This document shows, piece by piece, positions 51,222 to 58,442 of a stretch of DNA of 58,442 nt (positions within the stretch are counted from its first letter, which is position 1; each line of letters begins with the position of its first letter). The notes below the pieces were generated by a model that was not told the origin of the DNA, did no database searches, and saw nothing but the letters and a program-made list of their open reading frames with translations. Source of the DNA: an uncultured bacterium. Lineage in GTDB: Bacteria; Bacillota; Clostridia; Oscillospirales; Oscillospiraceae. The position numbers were made by a program, and so were the translations under genes. Where the stretch lies: assembly GCA_948469375.1 (NCBI GenBank), contig CAOKLO010000017.1, forward strand, positions 1 to 58,442, in the 5' to 3' direction.

Positions 51222-51593
51222 ATGAAAAATCAGGCATACCGTATGGCCATGCTGTTTGATTTTTACGGCGATTTGCTCACCGAGCGCCAGCGGGAATTCT
51301 ACGACCTTTATTATAATGAGGACCTCTCCCTGGCCGAGATCGCGGAAAATTATGGCATCTCCAGGCAGGGCGTGCGGGACGTCATCGTCCGGGCCGAGGC
51401 CGCTATGACGGAGATTGAAGACAAAACCCACATCATCCGCCGCTTCCAGCAGTCCAAGGCTCCCATCGCCGCCATCAACGACGCCGCAGACCGGCTGCTC
51501 CAGTCCGTTGACCGGCGCAGCTACAACGACGCGATGCTGGATGAAATCGCCCGCACCATCAAGGAAAACGCCGCCAAACTGGAGCAGGAGTAA
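51222..51593 (+). CDS. ylxM: YlxM/p13-like SRP-associated DNA-binding protein
   Basis: YlxM (UPF0122) is a small helix-turn-helix protein that accompanies ffh and modulates SRP function in some Firmicutes. The 123-residue protein has LLTERQREFYDLYYNEDLSLAEIAENYGISRQGVRD, a sigma-region-4-like HTH at about 18-52, followed by a helical tail. GGAGG precedes ATG 51222. ffh begins 5 bases after its stop. Confidence 0.92.
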   Translation: MKNQAYRMAMLFDFYGDLLTERQREFYDLYYNEDLSLAEIAENYGISRQGVRDVIVRAEAAMTEIEDKTHIIRRFQQSKAPIAAINDAADRLLQSVDRRSYNDAMLDEIARTIKENAAKLEQE

Positions 51594-51598
51594 CTGTT

Positions 51599-52939
51599 AT
51601 GGCATTTGAAAGTCTCACCGATAAACTGTCCGCCGTATTCAAGCGCTTGCGCGGCAAGGGCCGTCTGTCCGAGGCCGACGTGAAGGAAGCCATGAAGGAA
51701 ATCAAGATGGCCCTTCTGGAGGCGGACGTCAATTTTAAGGTGGTTAAGGGCTTTGTAGCCTCGGTCACCGAGCGGACCGTGGGCCAGAATGTGATGGAAT
51801 CCCTCACTCCGGCCCAGATGATCGTCAAAATCGTCAACGAGGAACTCACAAATCTGATGGGGGGCGGCGACAGCAAGCTGACCATTTCCTCTTCCCCTCC
51901 CACCGTTGTCATGCTGGTGGGTCTTCAGGGCGCTGGCAAGACCACCAACGGCGCCAAGCTGGCGGGCTTGATGAAAAAGCAGGGTAAGCGGCCCCTTCTG
52001 GCCGCCTGCGACGTGTACCGCCCCGCCGCCATCAAACAGCTGGAGGTGGTCGGCGAGCAACTGGGTATTCCGGTGTTCCAAATGGGCCAAATCGACCCGG
52101 TGGACATTGCCAAGGCCGCCGTCGAGCACGCCAAGCGCCACGGAAACGATATGGTATTTCTGGACACCGCCGGACGGCTCCATGTGGACGAGGCGCTGAT
52201 GGACGAGCTGCGGCGGGTCAAGGAGGCGGTAAACCCCACCGAGATCCTGCTGGTGGTGGACGCCATGATCGGCCAGGATGCCGTCACCGCTGCCAAGGCC
52301 TTTGACGACGCGCTGGATATCGACGGTGTCATGCTCACCAAGCTGGACGGTGACGCCCGGGGTGGCGCGGCCCTGTCCATCCGGGCAGTTACGGGAAAGC
52401 CCATCAAATTTGCGGGCACCGGCGAAAAGCTGGACGCGGTGGAGGTTTTCCATCCCGACCGTATGTCCAGCCGTATTTTGGGCATGGGCGACGTGCTCTC
52501 CCTCATTGAGAAGGCAGAGCAGAACCTGGACGCCCAAAAAGCCGCCGAGCAGATGGAGCGGTTGCGCAAAAACAAATTCACCCTGGCCGACTTCTATGAC
52601 CAGCTCATTCAGCTTAAGAGCATGGGTTCCATGGAGGAGATTGCCGGGATGCTCCCCGGTATGGGCAGAAAAAAGCTGGATCTATCGGTGGACGAGGACA
52701 ACCTGAAGCGTATTGAGGCCATCATCCAGTCCATGACCCCTTACGAACGGGAAAACCCCTCTGTGCTCAACTCCAGCCGAAAAAAGCGCATCGCCGCCGG
52801 GTCCGGTACTCAGGTGGTGGATATCAACCGTCTGCTCAAACAATTCGACATGATCCAGCAGCTTACCCGGCAGTTCTCCAACCCCAAAAAGGCAAAGGGC
52901 CTGTTCGGGAAATTCCGGGGTATGGGAATGCCCTTTTAA
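51599..52939 (+). CDS. ffh: Signal recognition particle protein Ffh
   Basis: Ffh binds SRP RNA and signal sequences and, with FtsY, delivers membrane proteins to the translocon. The 446-residue protein has the N domain (1-95), G domain with GLQGAGKTT near residue 107, DTAGRLH near 189 and [10 protein letters not shown] near 247, and the methionine-rich M domain (about 300-446) ending in FRGMGMPF. It is the second gene of the ylxM-ffh-rpsP-khpA run. Confidence 0.97.
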   Translation: MAFESLTDKLSAVFKRLRGKGRLSEADVKEAMKEIKMALLEADVNFKVVKGFVASVTERTVGQNVMESLTPAQMIVKIVNEELTNLMGGGDSKLTISSSPPTVVMLVGLQGAGKTTNGAKLAGLMKKQGKRPLLAACDVYRPAAIKQLEVVGEQLGIPVFQMGQIDPVDIAKAAVEHAKRHGNDMVFLDTAGRLHVDEALMDELRRVKEAVNPTEILLVVDAMIGQDAVTAAKAFDDALDIDGVMLTKLDGDARGGAALSIRAVTGKPIKFAGTGEKLDAVEVFHPDRMSSRILGMGDVLSLIEKAEQNLDAQKAAEQMERLRKNKFTLADFYDQLIQLKSMGSMEEIAGMLPGMGRKKLDLSVDEDNLKRIEAIIQSMTPYERENPSVLNSSRKKRIAAGSGTQVVDINRLLKQFDMIQQLTRQFSNPKKAKGLFGKFRGMGMPF

Positions 52940-53006
52940 TGTTGGTTCTGTCCCCTTTTGGGACACTTACCATAAACGAACAAATCACTTTGGAGGTGAA
53001 TATACG

Positions 53007-53243
53007 ATGGTTAAGATCAGACTGCGCCGCATGGGCGCTAAGAAGGCTCCCTTCTACCGCGTCGTGGTGGCCGACTCCCGCTATCCCCGGGACGGCCGTT
53101 TCATCGAGGAGATCGGTACCTATGACCCCCGCCAGAACCCCGCCGCTGTCAACATCGACACCGATCGGGCCCAGGCCTGGATCAAAGCCGGTGCTCAGCC
53201 CACCGATACGGTGCGCGACCTGCTGAAAAAGGCTGGCCTGTAA
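53007..53243 (+). CDS. rpsP: 30S ribosomal protein S16
   Basis: S16 stabilises the 30S body. The 78-residue protein has the complete family pattern: [20 protein letters not shown] at the N terminus, [20 protein letters not shown] near residue 24, and a helical C terminus. GGAGGTG precedes ATG 53007. It lies between ffh and khpA as in many Firmicutes. Confidence 0.97.
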   Translation: MVKIRLRRMGAKKAPFYRVVVADSRYPRDGRFIEEIGTYDPRQNPAAVNIDTDRAQAWIKAGAQPTDTVRDLLKKAGL

Positions 53244-53261
53244 TCGTACTCAGGAGGCCAC

Positions 53262-53492
53262 ATGAAGGAATTGCTCACTTATATTGCCCGCAGTCTGGTG
53301 GACGATCCTGACGCGGTGTCCGTCTCCGAGTATGAGACGCCCGCCGAGACGGTGCTGGAGCTCCGGGTCGCCCCCGGCGATATGGGCAAGGTGATCGGCC
53401 GCCAGGGCCGCATTGCCAAGGAGATTCGGGCACTGATGCGCTCGGTGGCCCAGCGCCAGGGCAAAAAGCTCTCGGTCGACATCGTTGACTGA
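53262..53492 (+). CDS. khpA: KH-domain RNA-binding protein KhpA
   Basis: KhpA is a short KH protein that works with KhpB in RNA regulation and cell division in Firmicutes. The 76-residue protein has one KH domain with the GxxG loop in VIGRQGRIAKEIR near residue 43. It starts 18 bases after rpsP and is followed by a terminator. Confidence 0.93.
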   Translation: MKELLTYIARSLVDDPDAVSVSEYETPAETVLELRVAPGDMGKVIGRQGRIAKEIRALMRSVAQRQGKKLSVDIVD

Positions 53493-53498
53493 AACGAG

Positions 53499-53528
53499 AA
53501 GCAGGCGGGGCCCAGCCCCGCTTGTTTT
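53499..53528 (+). terminator. Terminator or attenuator after khpA
   Basis: A 13-bp stem with two wobble pairs (53499-53511 with 53515-53527), a CCA loop and TTTT lies 6 bases after khpA and before rimM. Confidence 0.8.
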
Positions 53529-53573
53529 CTTATATGCGGCCCCATAAGGCCGTTCCCTAGGAGGTATGTCCCC

Positions 53574-54056
53574 ATGAATGAATTTCTGGACTGCGGTCAG
53601 ATCGTCAACACCCACGGCATCCGCGGAGAGGTGCGCATTGTCCCCTGGGCGGACAGTCCGGAGTTCCTGTGCAAGTTCTCCACCCTCTACGTGGACGGTT
53701 CCGCTATGAAAACAGCGTCCAGCCGGGTACACAAGGGTAGCGTGATTGTCCGATTCCAAGGTGTGGATACCGTGGAGGCGGCTATGGCGCTCAAAGGCAA
53801 GACCGTCCAGCTTTGCCGTGCCGATGCCAAGCTGCCCAAGGGCTCCTTTTTTCTGGCGGACATTATCGGCCTGGATGTGGTGGATGAGGACGGGCGGAAG
53901 CTGGGCACACTGAGAGAGGTCCTCTCCCCTTCCATCCAGCAGATTTATGTAGTGCAGGGCGAGCGGGAAATCATGATCCCCGCCGTCCCAGAATTCATTC
54001 TAGAAACCAATATTGAGGCAGGTTATATCAAGGTGCATTTGATCGAGGGGATGTGA
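53574..54056 (+). CDS. rimM: Ribosome maturation factor RimM
   Basis: RimM assists assembly of the 30S head and binds S19. The 160-residue protein has the N-terminal barrel (GQIVNTHGIRGEVRIVP) and the PRC-barrel (LADIIGLDVVDEDGRKLGTLREV) ending in IPAVPEFI. AGGAGG lies upstream of ATG 53574. The trmD frame begins 2 bases after its stop. Confidence 0.95.
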   Translation: MNEFLDCGQIVNTHGIRGEVRIVPWADSPEFLCKFSTLYVDGSAMKTASSRVHKGSVIVRFQGVDTVEAAMALKGKTVQLCRADAKLPKGSFFLADIIGLDVVDEDGRKLGTLREVLSPSIQQIYVVQGEREIMIPAVPEFILETNIEAGYIKVHLIEGM

Positions 54057-54058
54057 CC

Positions 54059-55366
54059 ATGTATCATATCGATATTATGACATTGTTTCCCGATACTGTA
54101 GGCGACGTGCTGTCCGAGTCCATTCTGGGCCGGGCACAGGAGCGGGACATTCTGCGTATCGAAGCCCACCAGATCAGGGACTATACCACCAATAAGCAAA
54201 AGCAAGTGGACGATTACCCTTATGGCGGAGGCCGTGGGGCCGTCATGCAGGCTGACCCGTTGTATCGATGCTGGGCGCACATCTGTGAGCAATATGGCAA
54301 GCGCTCCCATACCATCTACTTGACTCCCTGCGGCAAGACCTTCACACAGGCGGAAGCCAAGCGCTTGGCCTGGGAGCAGGACCATCTGATTTTGGTATGC
54401 GGCCATTATGAGGGAATCGACCAGCGGTTCATCGACGAGTGTGTGGATGAGGAGATATCTCTGGGAGATTTTGTCCTCACCGGCGGAGAGATTGCCGCCA
54501 TGGCGGTGGCGGACGCGGTGTGCCGCCTGGTGCCTGGTGTGCTGGCCGATGCAGAGTGCTTTGAGAAGGAGAGCCATTGGGACGGCCTACTGGAATATCC
54601 CCAGTATTCCCGCCCCGCCGTCTGGCATAATATGGAGGTCCCGGAAATACTGTCCGCCGGCGACCACGCCAAAATTGAGCGGTGGCGGCGGAAGCAATCC
54701 CTTCTGCGCACAAGGGAACGCCGGCCCGACCTATATGCAAAACTGGACCTGTCCTCCAAAGCGGACCAGAAACTGCTGGCGGAGTTGAAACGGGAGCTGT
54801 CCCGCCCTTCCCTGCCCCAGCCGGTTGAGTGCCGTTTGGCAGAGGAAAAGGACCTCAACGATATGGAGGTTATTCTGGACCAGGCCAAGACTCTCCTGTG
54901 TCCCATCGGGCAGTGGAACGAAAACTATCCGGCCCGGGAGGATTTTCTGGACGACATATCCCGAGATGAATGCTATGTGCTCACCTGTGACGGCAAGGTA
55001 GGCGGATTCTTCACCCTCAGCGTCAGGCCCGAGGCGGGCTATGCCGCCATCACTGACGGGAAATGGTCGGCGGACGAGCCCTATGCCGTCATCCACCGCT
55101 GCGCGGTGGCGGAGCAATGGCGGGGCTCTGGACTGGCGGACCATATGATCGGCGCCTGTCAGCGTCTGGCGCTGGCCCAGGGAATCGGCTGGCTTCGGGT
55201 AGATACCCACAAGAAGAACAAGGCCATGCAAGGGCTGATTCGGCGAAACGGCTTCCAATACCGGGGTAATGTGCTTGTGGATGCCCCTGAAGGGTACGAC
55301 TGCCGCCGGGTGGCCTATGAGAAACGGCTGAGACACCCTACTGCCAATGTCAAAAAGGACATCTGA
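54059..55366 (+). CDS. trmD: TrmD tRNA (guanine37-N1)-methyltransferase fused to a GNAT acetyltransferase domain
   Basis: The 435-residue protein is almost twice the usual TrmD length. Residues 1-240 are a complete TrmD: YHIDIMTLFP start, DYPYGGGRGAVMQ near residue 52, the SAM-knot VCGHYEGIDQRF near 112, and GDFVLTGGEIAAMAVADA near 135. A linker (about 240-262) leads into a complete GNAT domain (about 262-430) with acetyl-CoA motif A HRCAVAEQWRGSGLADHM and LRVDTHKKNKAMQGLIRRNGF. The frame is continuous. TrmD makes m1G37 in tRNA to prevent frameshifting; the acetylation target of the second domain is unknown. ATG 54059 follows GAGGGGATG. Confidence 0.92.
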   Translation: MYHIDIMTLFPDTVGDVLSESILGRAQERDILRIEAHQIRDYTTNKQKQVDDYPYGGGRGAVMQADPLYRCWAHICEQYGKRSHTIYLTPCGKTFTQAEAKRLAWEQDHLILVCGHYEGIDQRFIDECVDEEISLGDFVLTGGEIAAMAVADAVCRLVPGVLADAECFEKESHWDGLLEYPQYSRPAVWHNMEVPEILSAGDHAKIERWRRKQSLLRTRERRPDLYAKLDLSSKADQKLLAELKRELSRPSLPQPVECRLAEEKDLNDMEVILDQAKTLLCPIGQWNENYPAREDFLDDISRDECYVLTCDGKVGGFFTLSVRPEAGYAAITDGKWSADEPYAVIHRCAVAEQWRGSGLADHMIGACQRLALAQGIGWLRVDTHKKNKAMQGLIRRNGFQYRGNVLVDAPEGYDCRRVAYEKRLRHPTANVKKDI

Positions 55367-55382
55367 GAATTGCCTGCCTCCC

Positions 55383-55410
55383 TTGACAATCCATGTTGAG
55401 ATGATATAAT
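55383..55410 (+). promoter_or_regulatory. Promoter of degV
   Basis: TTGACA (55383-55388), a 16-base spacer and TATAAT (55405-55410) lie 34 bases ahead of degV. Confidence 0.85.
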
Positions 55411-55444
55411 CTGATTTGTATTATTATATAAGGGGATTGTTTTT

Positions 55445-56281
55445 ATGAGTTTTTCCATTATTGTCGACAGCTGCTGTGACTTGACCCCTGAGATGCGGGC
55501 CGATCCGGTTTTCCGCTCTATCCCCCTGACCATCCGGGTGAGCGGCAAAGACTATGTGGACGACCAAGGACTGGATACCAGCCTCCTGATCTATGCCATG
55601 GACCAGAGCCCGGAGGCCTCGTCCTCCTCCTGCCCTGCTCCCGGCGACTATCTGGAGGCCTATCGCCAGGCTGAGGGCGACATCTATGTGGTCACTCTCT
55701 CCGCCCTGCTCAGCGGCTCCCACAACAGCGCGTGGCAGGCCAGGCAGATGTTTTTGGAGGAACAGCCGGATCGGAATATTCAGGTCTTTAACTCCTGCTC
55801 CGCCTCTGCTGGGGAGGTGTTGCTGGCTCAAAAGGTGCACCAGCTGGCAAAGTCCGGTGTTCCTTTTGCTCAGGTGGTCGCCCAAGTGGAAAAAACCATT
55901 GCAGATACCAACACCCTGTTTGTACTGGAAAACCTGGACAATCTGAAAAAAAATGGACGGCTGACCCGTGTGCAGGCCATGCTCACCGGCGCACTGCGCA
56001 TCAAGCTTATCATGGGATCTACACCAGAAGGAGAAATCTGCAAGCATGGGCAGGCGTTGTCCATCAAGCAAGCGCTGGCTAAGCTTGTAGAGATCATGGC
56101 GGCGGATAAAAAGCATGAAGGGAAAACCCTTTACATCGCTCAATGTCTATGTCCTGACCGTGCCCAGCAGCTGTGGGAGCTGGCGCAAAAGAGCTGTCAG
56201 TTTGCCAATGTCGTCATCACCGCTACCCGGGGGATCAGCTCCTATTATGCCAACAGCGGCGGCGTAGTCGCGGCCTATTAG
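55445..56281 (+). CDS. DegV family fatty-acid-binding protein
   Basis: DegV/FakB-type proteins bind fatty acids and may present them to FakA for phosphorylation. The 278-residue protein has the N-terminal IIVDSCCDLTPEM segment, SSSCPAPGDYLEAYR near residue 61, TLSALLSGSHNSAWQA near 85, and the C-terminal GPG-like segment reading TRGISSYYANSGGV. No fakA is nearby. It starts a unit that continues with rsmA 9 bases later. Confidence 0.9.
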   Translation: MSFSIIVDSCCDLTPEMRADPVFRSIPLTIRVSGKDYVDDQGLDTSLLIYAMDQSPEASSSSCPAPGDYLEAYRQAEGDIYVVTLSALLSGSHNSAWQARQMFLEEQPDRNIQVFNSCSASAGEVLLAQKVHQLAKSGVPFAQVVAQVEKTIADTNTLFVLENLDNLKKNGRLTRVQAMLTGALRIKLIMGSTPEGEICKHGQALSIKQALAKLVEIMAADKKHEGKTLYIAQCLCPDRAQQLWELAQKSCQFANVVITATRGISSYYANSGGVVAAY

Positions 56282-56290
56282 TTTTGATAT

Positions 56291-57139
56291 ATGGATTTAT
56301 GTAATGTCAGGGATATTAAAGCACTGTTGGCCCGCCATGGATTCCATTTTTCCAAATCTATGGGGCAGAATTTTCTCATTGCGGACTGGGTGCCTCATGA
56401 CATCGCGGAGGCCGCTCAACTGGATCAGAACTGTGCTGTGCTGGAAATCGGCCCAGGCATTGGTCCCCTTACCCAGCAATTAGCTCGCCGGGCGAGAAAA
56501 GTGGTTGCGATTGAGCTGGACTCCTCCCTGCTGCCGATTCTGGACGAAACGTTGGCCGGTTATACTAATGTAGAAATCGTCTCCGGCGATGTGATGAAGC
56601 TGGACCTTTCCGGTATCATATCTGACAAGCTTTCTCCCTTTACAGTAAAGGCCTGCGCTAATCTGCCATATAACATCACTACCCCGGTGATTACAAAGCT
56701 GTTGGAAGCGGGGGGATTCCAATCCATTACAGTTATGATTCAGCGGGAGGTAGCCAGGCGGATCTGTGCCGCTCCGGGCGATTCGGATTGCGGCGCTTTC
56801 TCCCTGTTCTGTCAGTATTATGCTGACTGCGAGCTGCTGTTTGAGGTACCGCCCGACTGCTTCCTCCCTGCTCCCAAAGTTACCTCTGCTGTGGTTAGAC
56901 TTACTCCCCGTGCCGTGCCGCCGGTTGCGGGAAATCGAGACGCGATTTTTGCTGTGGTAAAGGCGGCCTTTGCCCAGAGGCGCAAAACGCTGCTCAACGC
57001 TTTGGCCGCAGCCTACGGCAGCCGCTTCTCCAAAGAACAACTGCGGCAGATTGTTTTGGAGTGCGGTTTACCTGAAACGGTTCGCGGCGAACGTTTAAGC
57101 TTGGAGCAGTTTTCCCTTCTGGCAAACCGCCTCAACTAA
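56291..57139 (+). CDS. rsmA: 16S rRNA dimethyladenosine transferase RsmA (KsgA)
   Basis: RsmA dimethylates A1518 and A1519 of 16S rRNA late in 30S assembly. The 282-residue protein has GQNFLIADW near residue 25, SAM motif LEIGPGIGPLTQQLA near 51, and catalytic NLPYNITTPVI near 124. The stretch FAQRRKTLLNAL near 229 is typical. Its end is followed by a hairpin overlapping the next ribosome site. Confidence 0.96.
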   Translation: MDLCNVRDIKALLARHGFHFSKSMGQNFLIADWVPHDIAEAAQLDQNCAVLEIGPGIGPLTQQLARRARKVVAIELDSSLLPILDETLAGYTNVEIVSGDVMKLDLSGIISDKLSPFTVKACANLPYNITTPVITKLLEAGGFQSITVMIQREVARRICAAPGDSDCGAFSLFCQYYADCELLFEVPPDCFLPAPKVTSAVVRLTPRAVPPVAGNRDAIFAVVKAAFAQRRKTLLNALAAAYGSRFSKEQLRQIVLECGLPETVRGERLSLEQFSLLANRLN

Positions 57140-57144
57140 AATGC

Positions 57145-57198
57145 CCCTCCTTTGTCAAATCCTTGCCGACTGCATAGGATAGAACAAAGGAGGGTTTT
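57145..57198 (+). terminator. Hairpin after rsmA that contains the next ribosome site
   Basis: CCCTCCTTTGT (57145-57155) pairs with ACAAAGGAGGG (57184-57194), with an inner ATCCT/AGGAT stem and TTTT after it. The right arm carries the AAGGAGG ribosome site of the downstream amidase, whose ATG is at 57203. It may act as terminator and also hide that site in read-through RNA. Confidence 0.72.
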
Positions 57199-57202
57199 CC
57201 TT

Positions 57203-57946
57203 ATGCCTATTATTTATCTTTCCCCATCTACTCAGGAAAGCAACATGTACGTCAATGGCGGCAGCGAAGAGGAGTGGATGAACCGTCTGGCGGATGCTAT
57301 GGTGCCTTATTTGAAAGCTTCCGGCATTCAGTACACCCGAAACACTCCGGACATGACAGCCGCATCCTCGATCCGAGCATCCAATGCTGGTTCTTATGAT
57401 CTTCATTTGGCGCTGCATTCTAATGCCTCCGCTCCCAACAACTACGGCGGAACACGAGGCATCATTGTGTTCTACTATCCCGGCAGCACCAATGGAAAAC
57501 GAGCCGCAGAGATCATGGCCACCAATCTGAAAGCCATCTATCCCCTACCCAACCGGGTACGGGCAGAGGCCAGTACCTCTATCGGCGAGGTACGCCAACC
57601 CCGCGCTCCGTCGGTATTCATCGAATTGGGTTACCACGATAACGAAGACGATGCCACTTGGATCAAGAATCATTTAGATGAGACGGCGCGAACCATTGTA
57701 CTGGCCCTTACCGAGTACTTTGGCATTCCTTTTTTAACACCAACCGGCTCCACCCGCCAAGGAGTCGTTGACGTTGATTGGGGCTATTTGAATATCCGAT
57801 CCAGGCCAACTACCTCAGCGCCCGTTATCGCCAAAGCCTATGACGGTGCGCGACTGACCATTCTAAATCAGTGGCAAGGCTGGTATTTAGTGTCTTTCGA
57901 TGGGGCTGAGGGATATGCCAATAGCGATTTTGTCACTTTGCTATAG
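57203..57946 (+). CDS. N-acetylmuramoyl-L-alanine amidase with SH3b domain
   Basis: The 247-residue protein has an amidase_3-type domain (about 1-175) and a C-terminal SH3b domain (about 185-247, with YLNIRSRPTTSAPVIAKA). It belongs to a clostridial branch starting IYLSPSTQE; the usual N-terminal zinc motif with GHGG is replaced by this segment. HLALHSNAS near residue 74 and IELGYHDNEDDA near 141 remain. No signal peptide is visible, so export would need lysis or an uncommon route. A spore or phage-like lysis role is possible. Confidence 0.82.
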   Translation: MPIIYLSPSTQESNMYVNGGSEEEWMNRLADAMVPYLKASGIQYTRNTPDMTAASSIRASNAGSYDLHLALHSNASAPNNYGGTRGIIVFYYPGSTNGKRAAEIMATNLKAIYPLPNRVRAEASTSIGEVRQPRAPSVFIELGYHDNEDDATWIKNHLDETARTIVLALTEYFGIPFLTPTGSTRQGVVDVDWGYLNIRSRPTTSAPVIAKAYDGARLTILNQWQGWYLVSFDGAEGYANSDFVTLL

Positions 57947-58021
57947 AACATACTCCACCAACCTTCTTATTCGCTACTGTTAAAATACGCAAAAAGGTTT
58001 TCAGTCTTCTGCTGGATGAGG

Positions 58022-58195
58022 TCAGCCGGCAATAAAGGTGTTCTCAGCGGCAGCATCCAGATGCTTCATGTTCATACATTTCTTGCTGCCCTGCCCACCA
58101 CCCAGGTGCGGCGGCGGATCTCCCGGTTGAGCCGTTCCATGACATTGTTGGTGCGGATCCGTGTCCAATGTTTGTAGGGGAACTGGCAGTAAGTC
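58022..58195 (-). pseudogene. Remnant of an IS256-family transposase, C-terminal end
   Basis: On the minus strand the frame reads FPYKHWTRIRTNNVMERLNR and continues EIRRRTWVVG, the conserved C-terminal segment of IS256-type (Mutator) transposases. It then breaks: after VVG the reading shifts frame and resumes near the natural end (KKCMNMKHLDAAAENTFIAG, stop at 58022-58024). About 25-30 residues seem to be missing. Only the last part of the element is present. The stretches 57947-58021 and 58196-58397 are AT-rich and show no gene. Confidence 0.85.
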
Positions 58196-58397
58196 TTAGC
58201 TATACAATTTACCCTGACAAGGTTTGCTGTCTCCTTTCTGAATATGGTTCCCCAACCCTATTCTATTTGAGACTGCAAACCTTGTCCTTTTTACCCTCTT
58301 CTATTAGGACGTTACCGATAAAGGACAAGACTGAAAACAACATTTTATTGTGCAGTTACCCTAAATTCTTTCCTTTGTGACAAAATTGAACATCCAG

Positions 58398-58429
58398 AAA
58401 AAAACACGATTTGACAATCGTGTTTTTTT
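58398..58429. terminator. Terminator near the right edge
   Basis: A 14-bp stem (58398-58411 with 58416-58429) made of an A7 run, CACGATT and its complement, with loop TGAC and T7, is a strong bidirectional terminator. It probably belongs to a gene just beyond the window. Confidence 0.85.
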
Positions 58430-58442
58430 CATGCCCAAAAGG

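Noticed and set aside
1-58442. CRISPR array, prophage or antiphage defence island
   Set aside because: No regularly spaced repeats, cas genes, phage structural genes or known defence genes were seen; the window is housekeeping DNA apart from the IS256 remnant.

Overview
The window is a chromosomal segment of an endospore-forming, anaerobic-type Firmicute. It is most likely a member of Clostridia, order Oscillospirales (the Flavonifractor, Intestinimonas, Oscillibacter or Pseudoflavonifractor neighbourhood). This placement is inferred from gene content and protein style: the short HisG plus HisZ pair, SpoIVFA/SpoIVFB and SpoIIM homologues, a SigH-like factor, a PPi-type phosphofructokinase, and the SCIFF peptide with its radical SAM maturase. 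No 16S gene is present, so the genus cannot be fixed. Almost all genes are ordinary housekeeping genes in compact operons.

Layout. 0.1-7.9 kb: histidine operon hisZ-G-D-B-H-A-(AK-like NTPase)-F-I-E, then a Bax-inhibitor-1-like membrane protein. 7.9-8.4 kb: a tiny minus-strand gene with its own promoter and terminator, and tRNA-Gly(CCC). 8.4-10 kb: a SpoIVFA/SpoIVFB-like protease pair behind a sigma-E-like promoter. 10-12.4 kb: rplS-rbgA-rnhB-yraN. 12.4-15.5 kb: dipeptidase, thrC, metallophosphoesterase. 15.6-22.9 kb: the proteostasis block tig-clpP-clpX-lon-ysxC plus an FAH-family enzyme. 23-27.1 kb: tRNA-Gln(CTG), a DUF1858 protein, trmK, nif3-like, cwlD-like amidase, radA. 27.1-29.8 kb: a small Cys-rich minus-strand gene, a tyrosine recombinase, an MBL hydrolase, a putative amidase.

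29.9-34.9 kb: fba and a PPi-type phosphofructokinase (plus strand) convergent with an ATP-type pfkA and purB (minus strand). 35.1-40.4 kb, minus strand: a spoIIM-xerD unit behind a sigma-E-like promoter, then ruvC-ruvA-DUF3784-ruvB, then sigH, then a zinc-ribbon protein. 40.8-42.4 kb: scfA/scfB (SCIFF ranthipeptide). 42.5-44.8 kb: HhH protein, glyA, nth. 44.8-46.4 kb: ECF sigma factor and its probable anti-sigma. 46.5-51 kb, minus strand: yfmF-yfmH-lgt-folD. 51.2-55.4 kb: ylxM-ffh-rpsP-khpA-rimM-trmD, with TrmD fused to a GNAT domain. 55.4-58 kb: degV, rsmA, and an amidase with an SH3b domain. The right end holds a decayed IS256-type transposase tail.

The most noteworthy items are: the TrmD-GNAT fusion; a 26-codon gene with complete expression signals at 7974-8054; two sigma-E-like promoters placed exactly before sporulation genes; a short Cys-rich gene overlapping the radA end; a 14-bp-arm palindrome beside the tyrosine recombinase; the SCIFF locus with an internal attenuator; an NTPase inside the his operon; and a recurring TTGCAA -35 box. 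All calls are by reading sequence; no database search was run.
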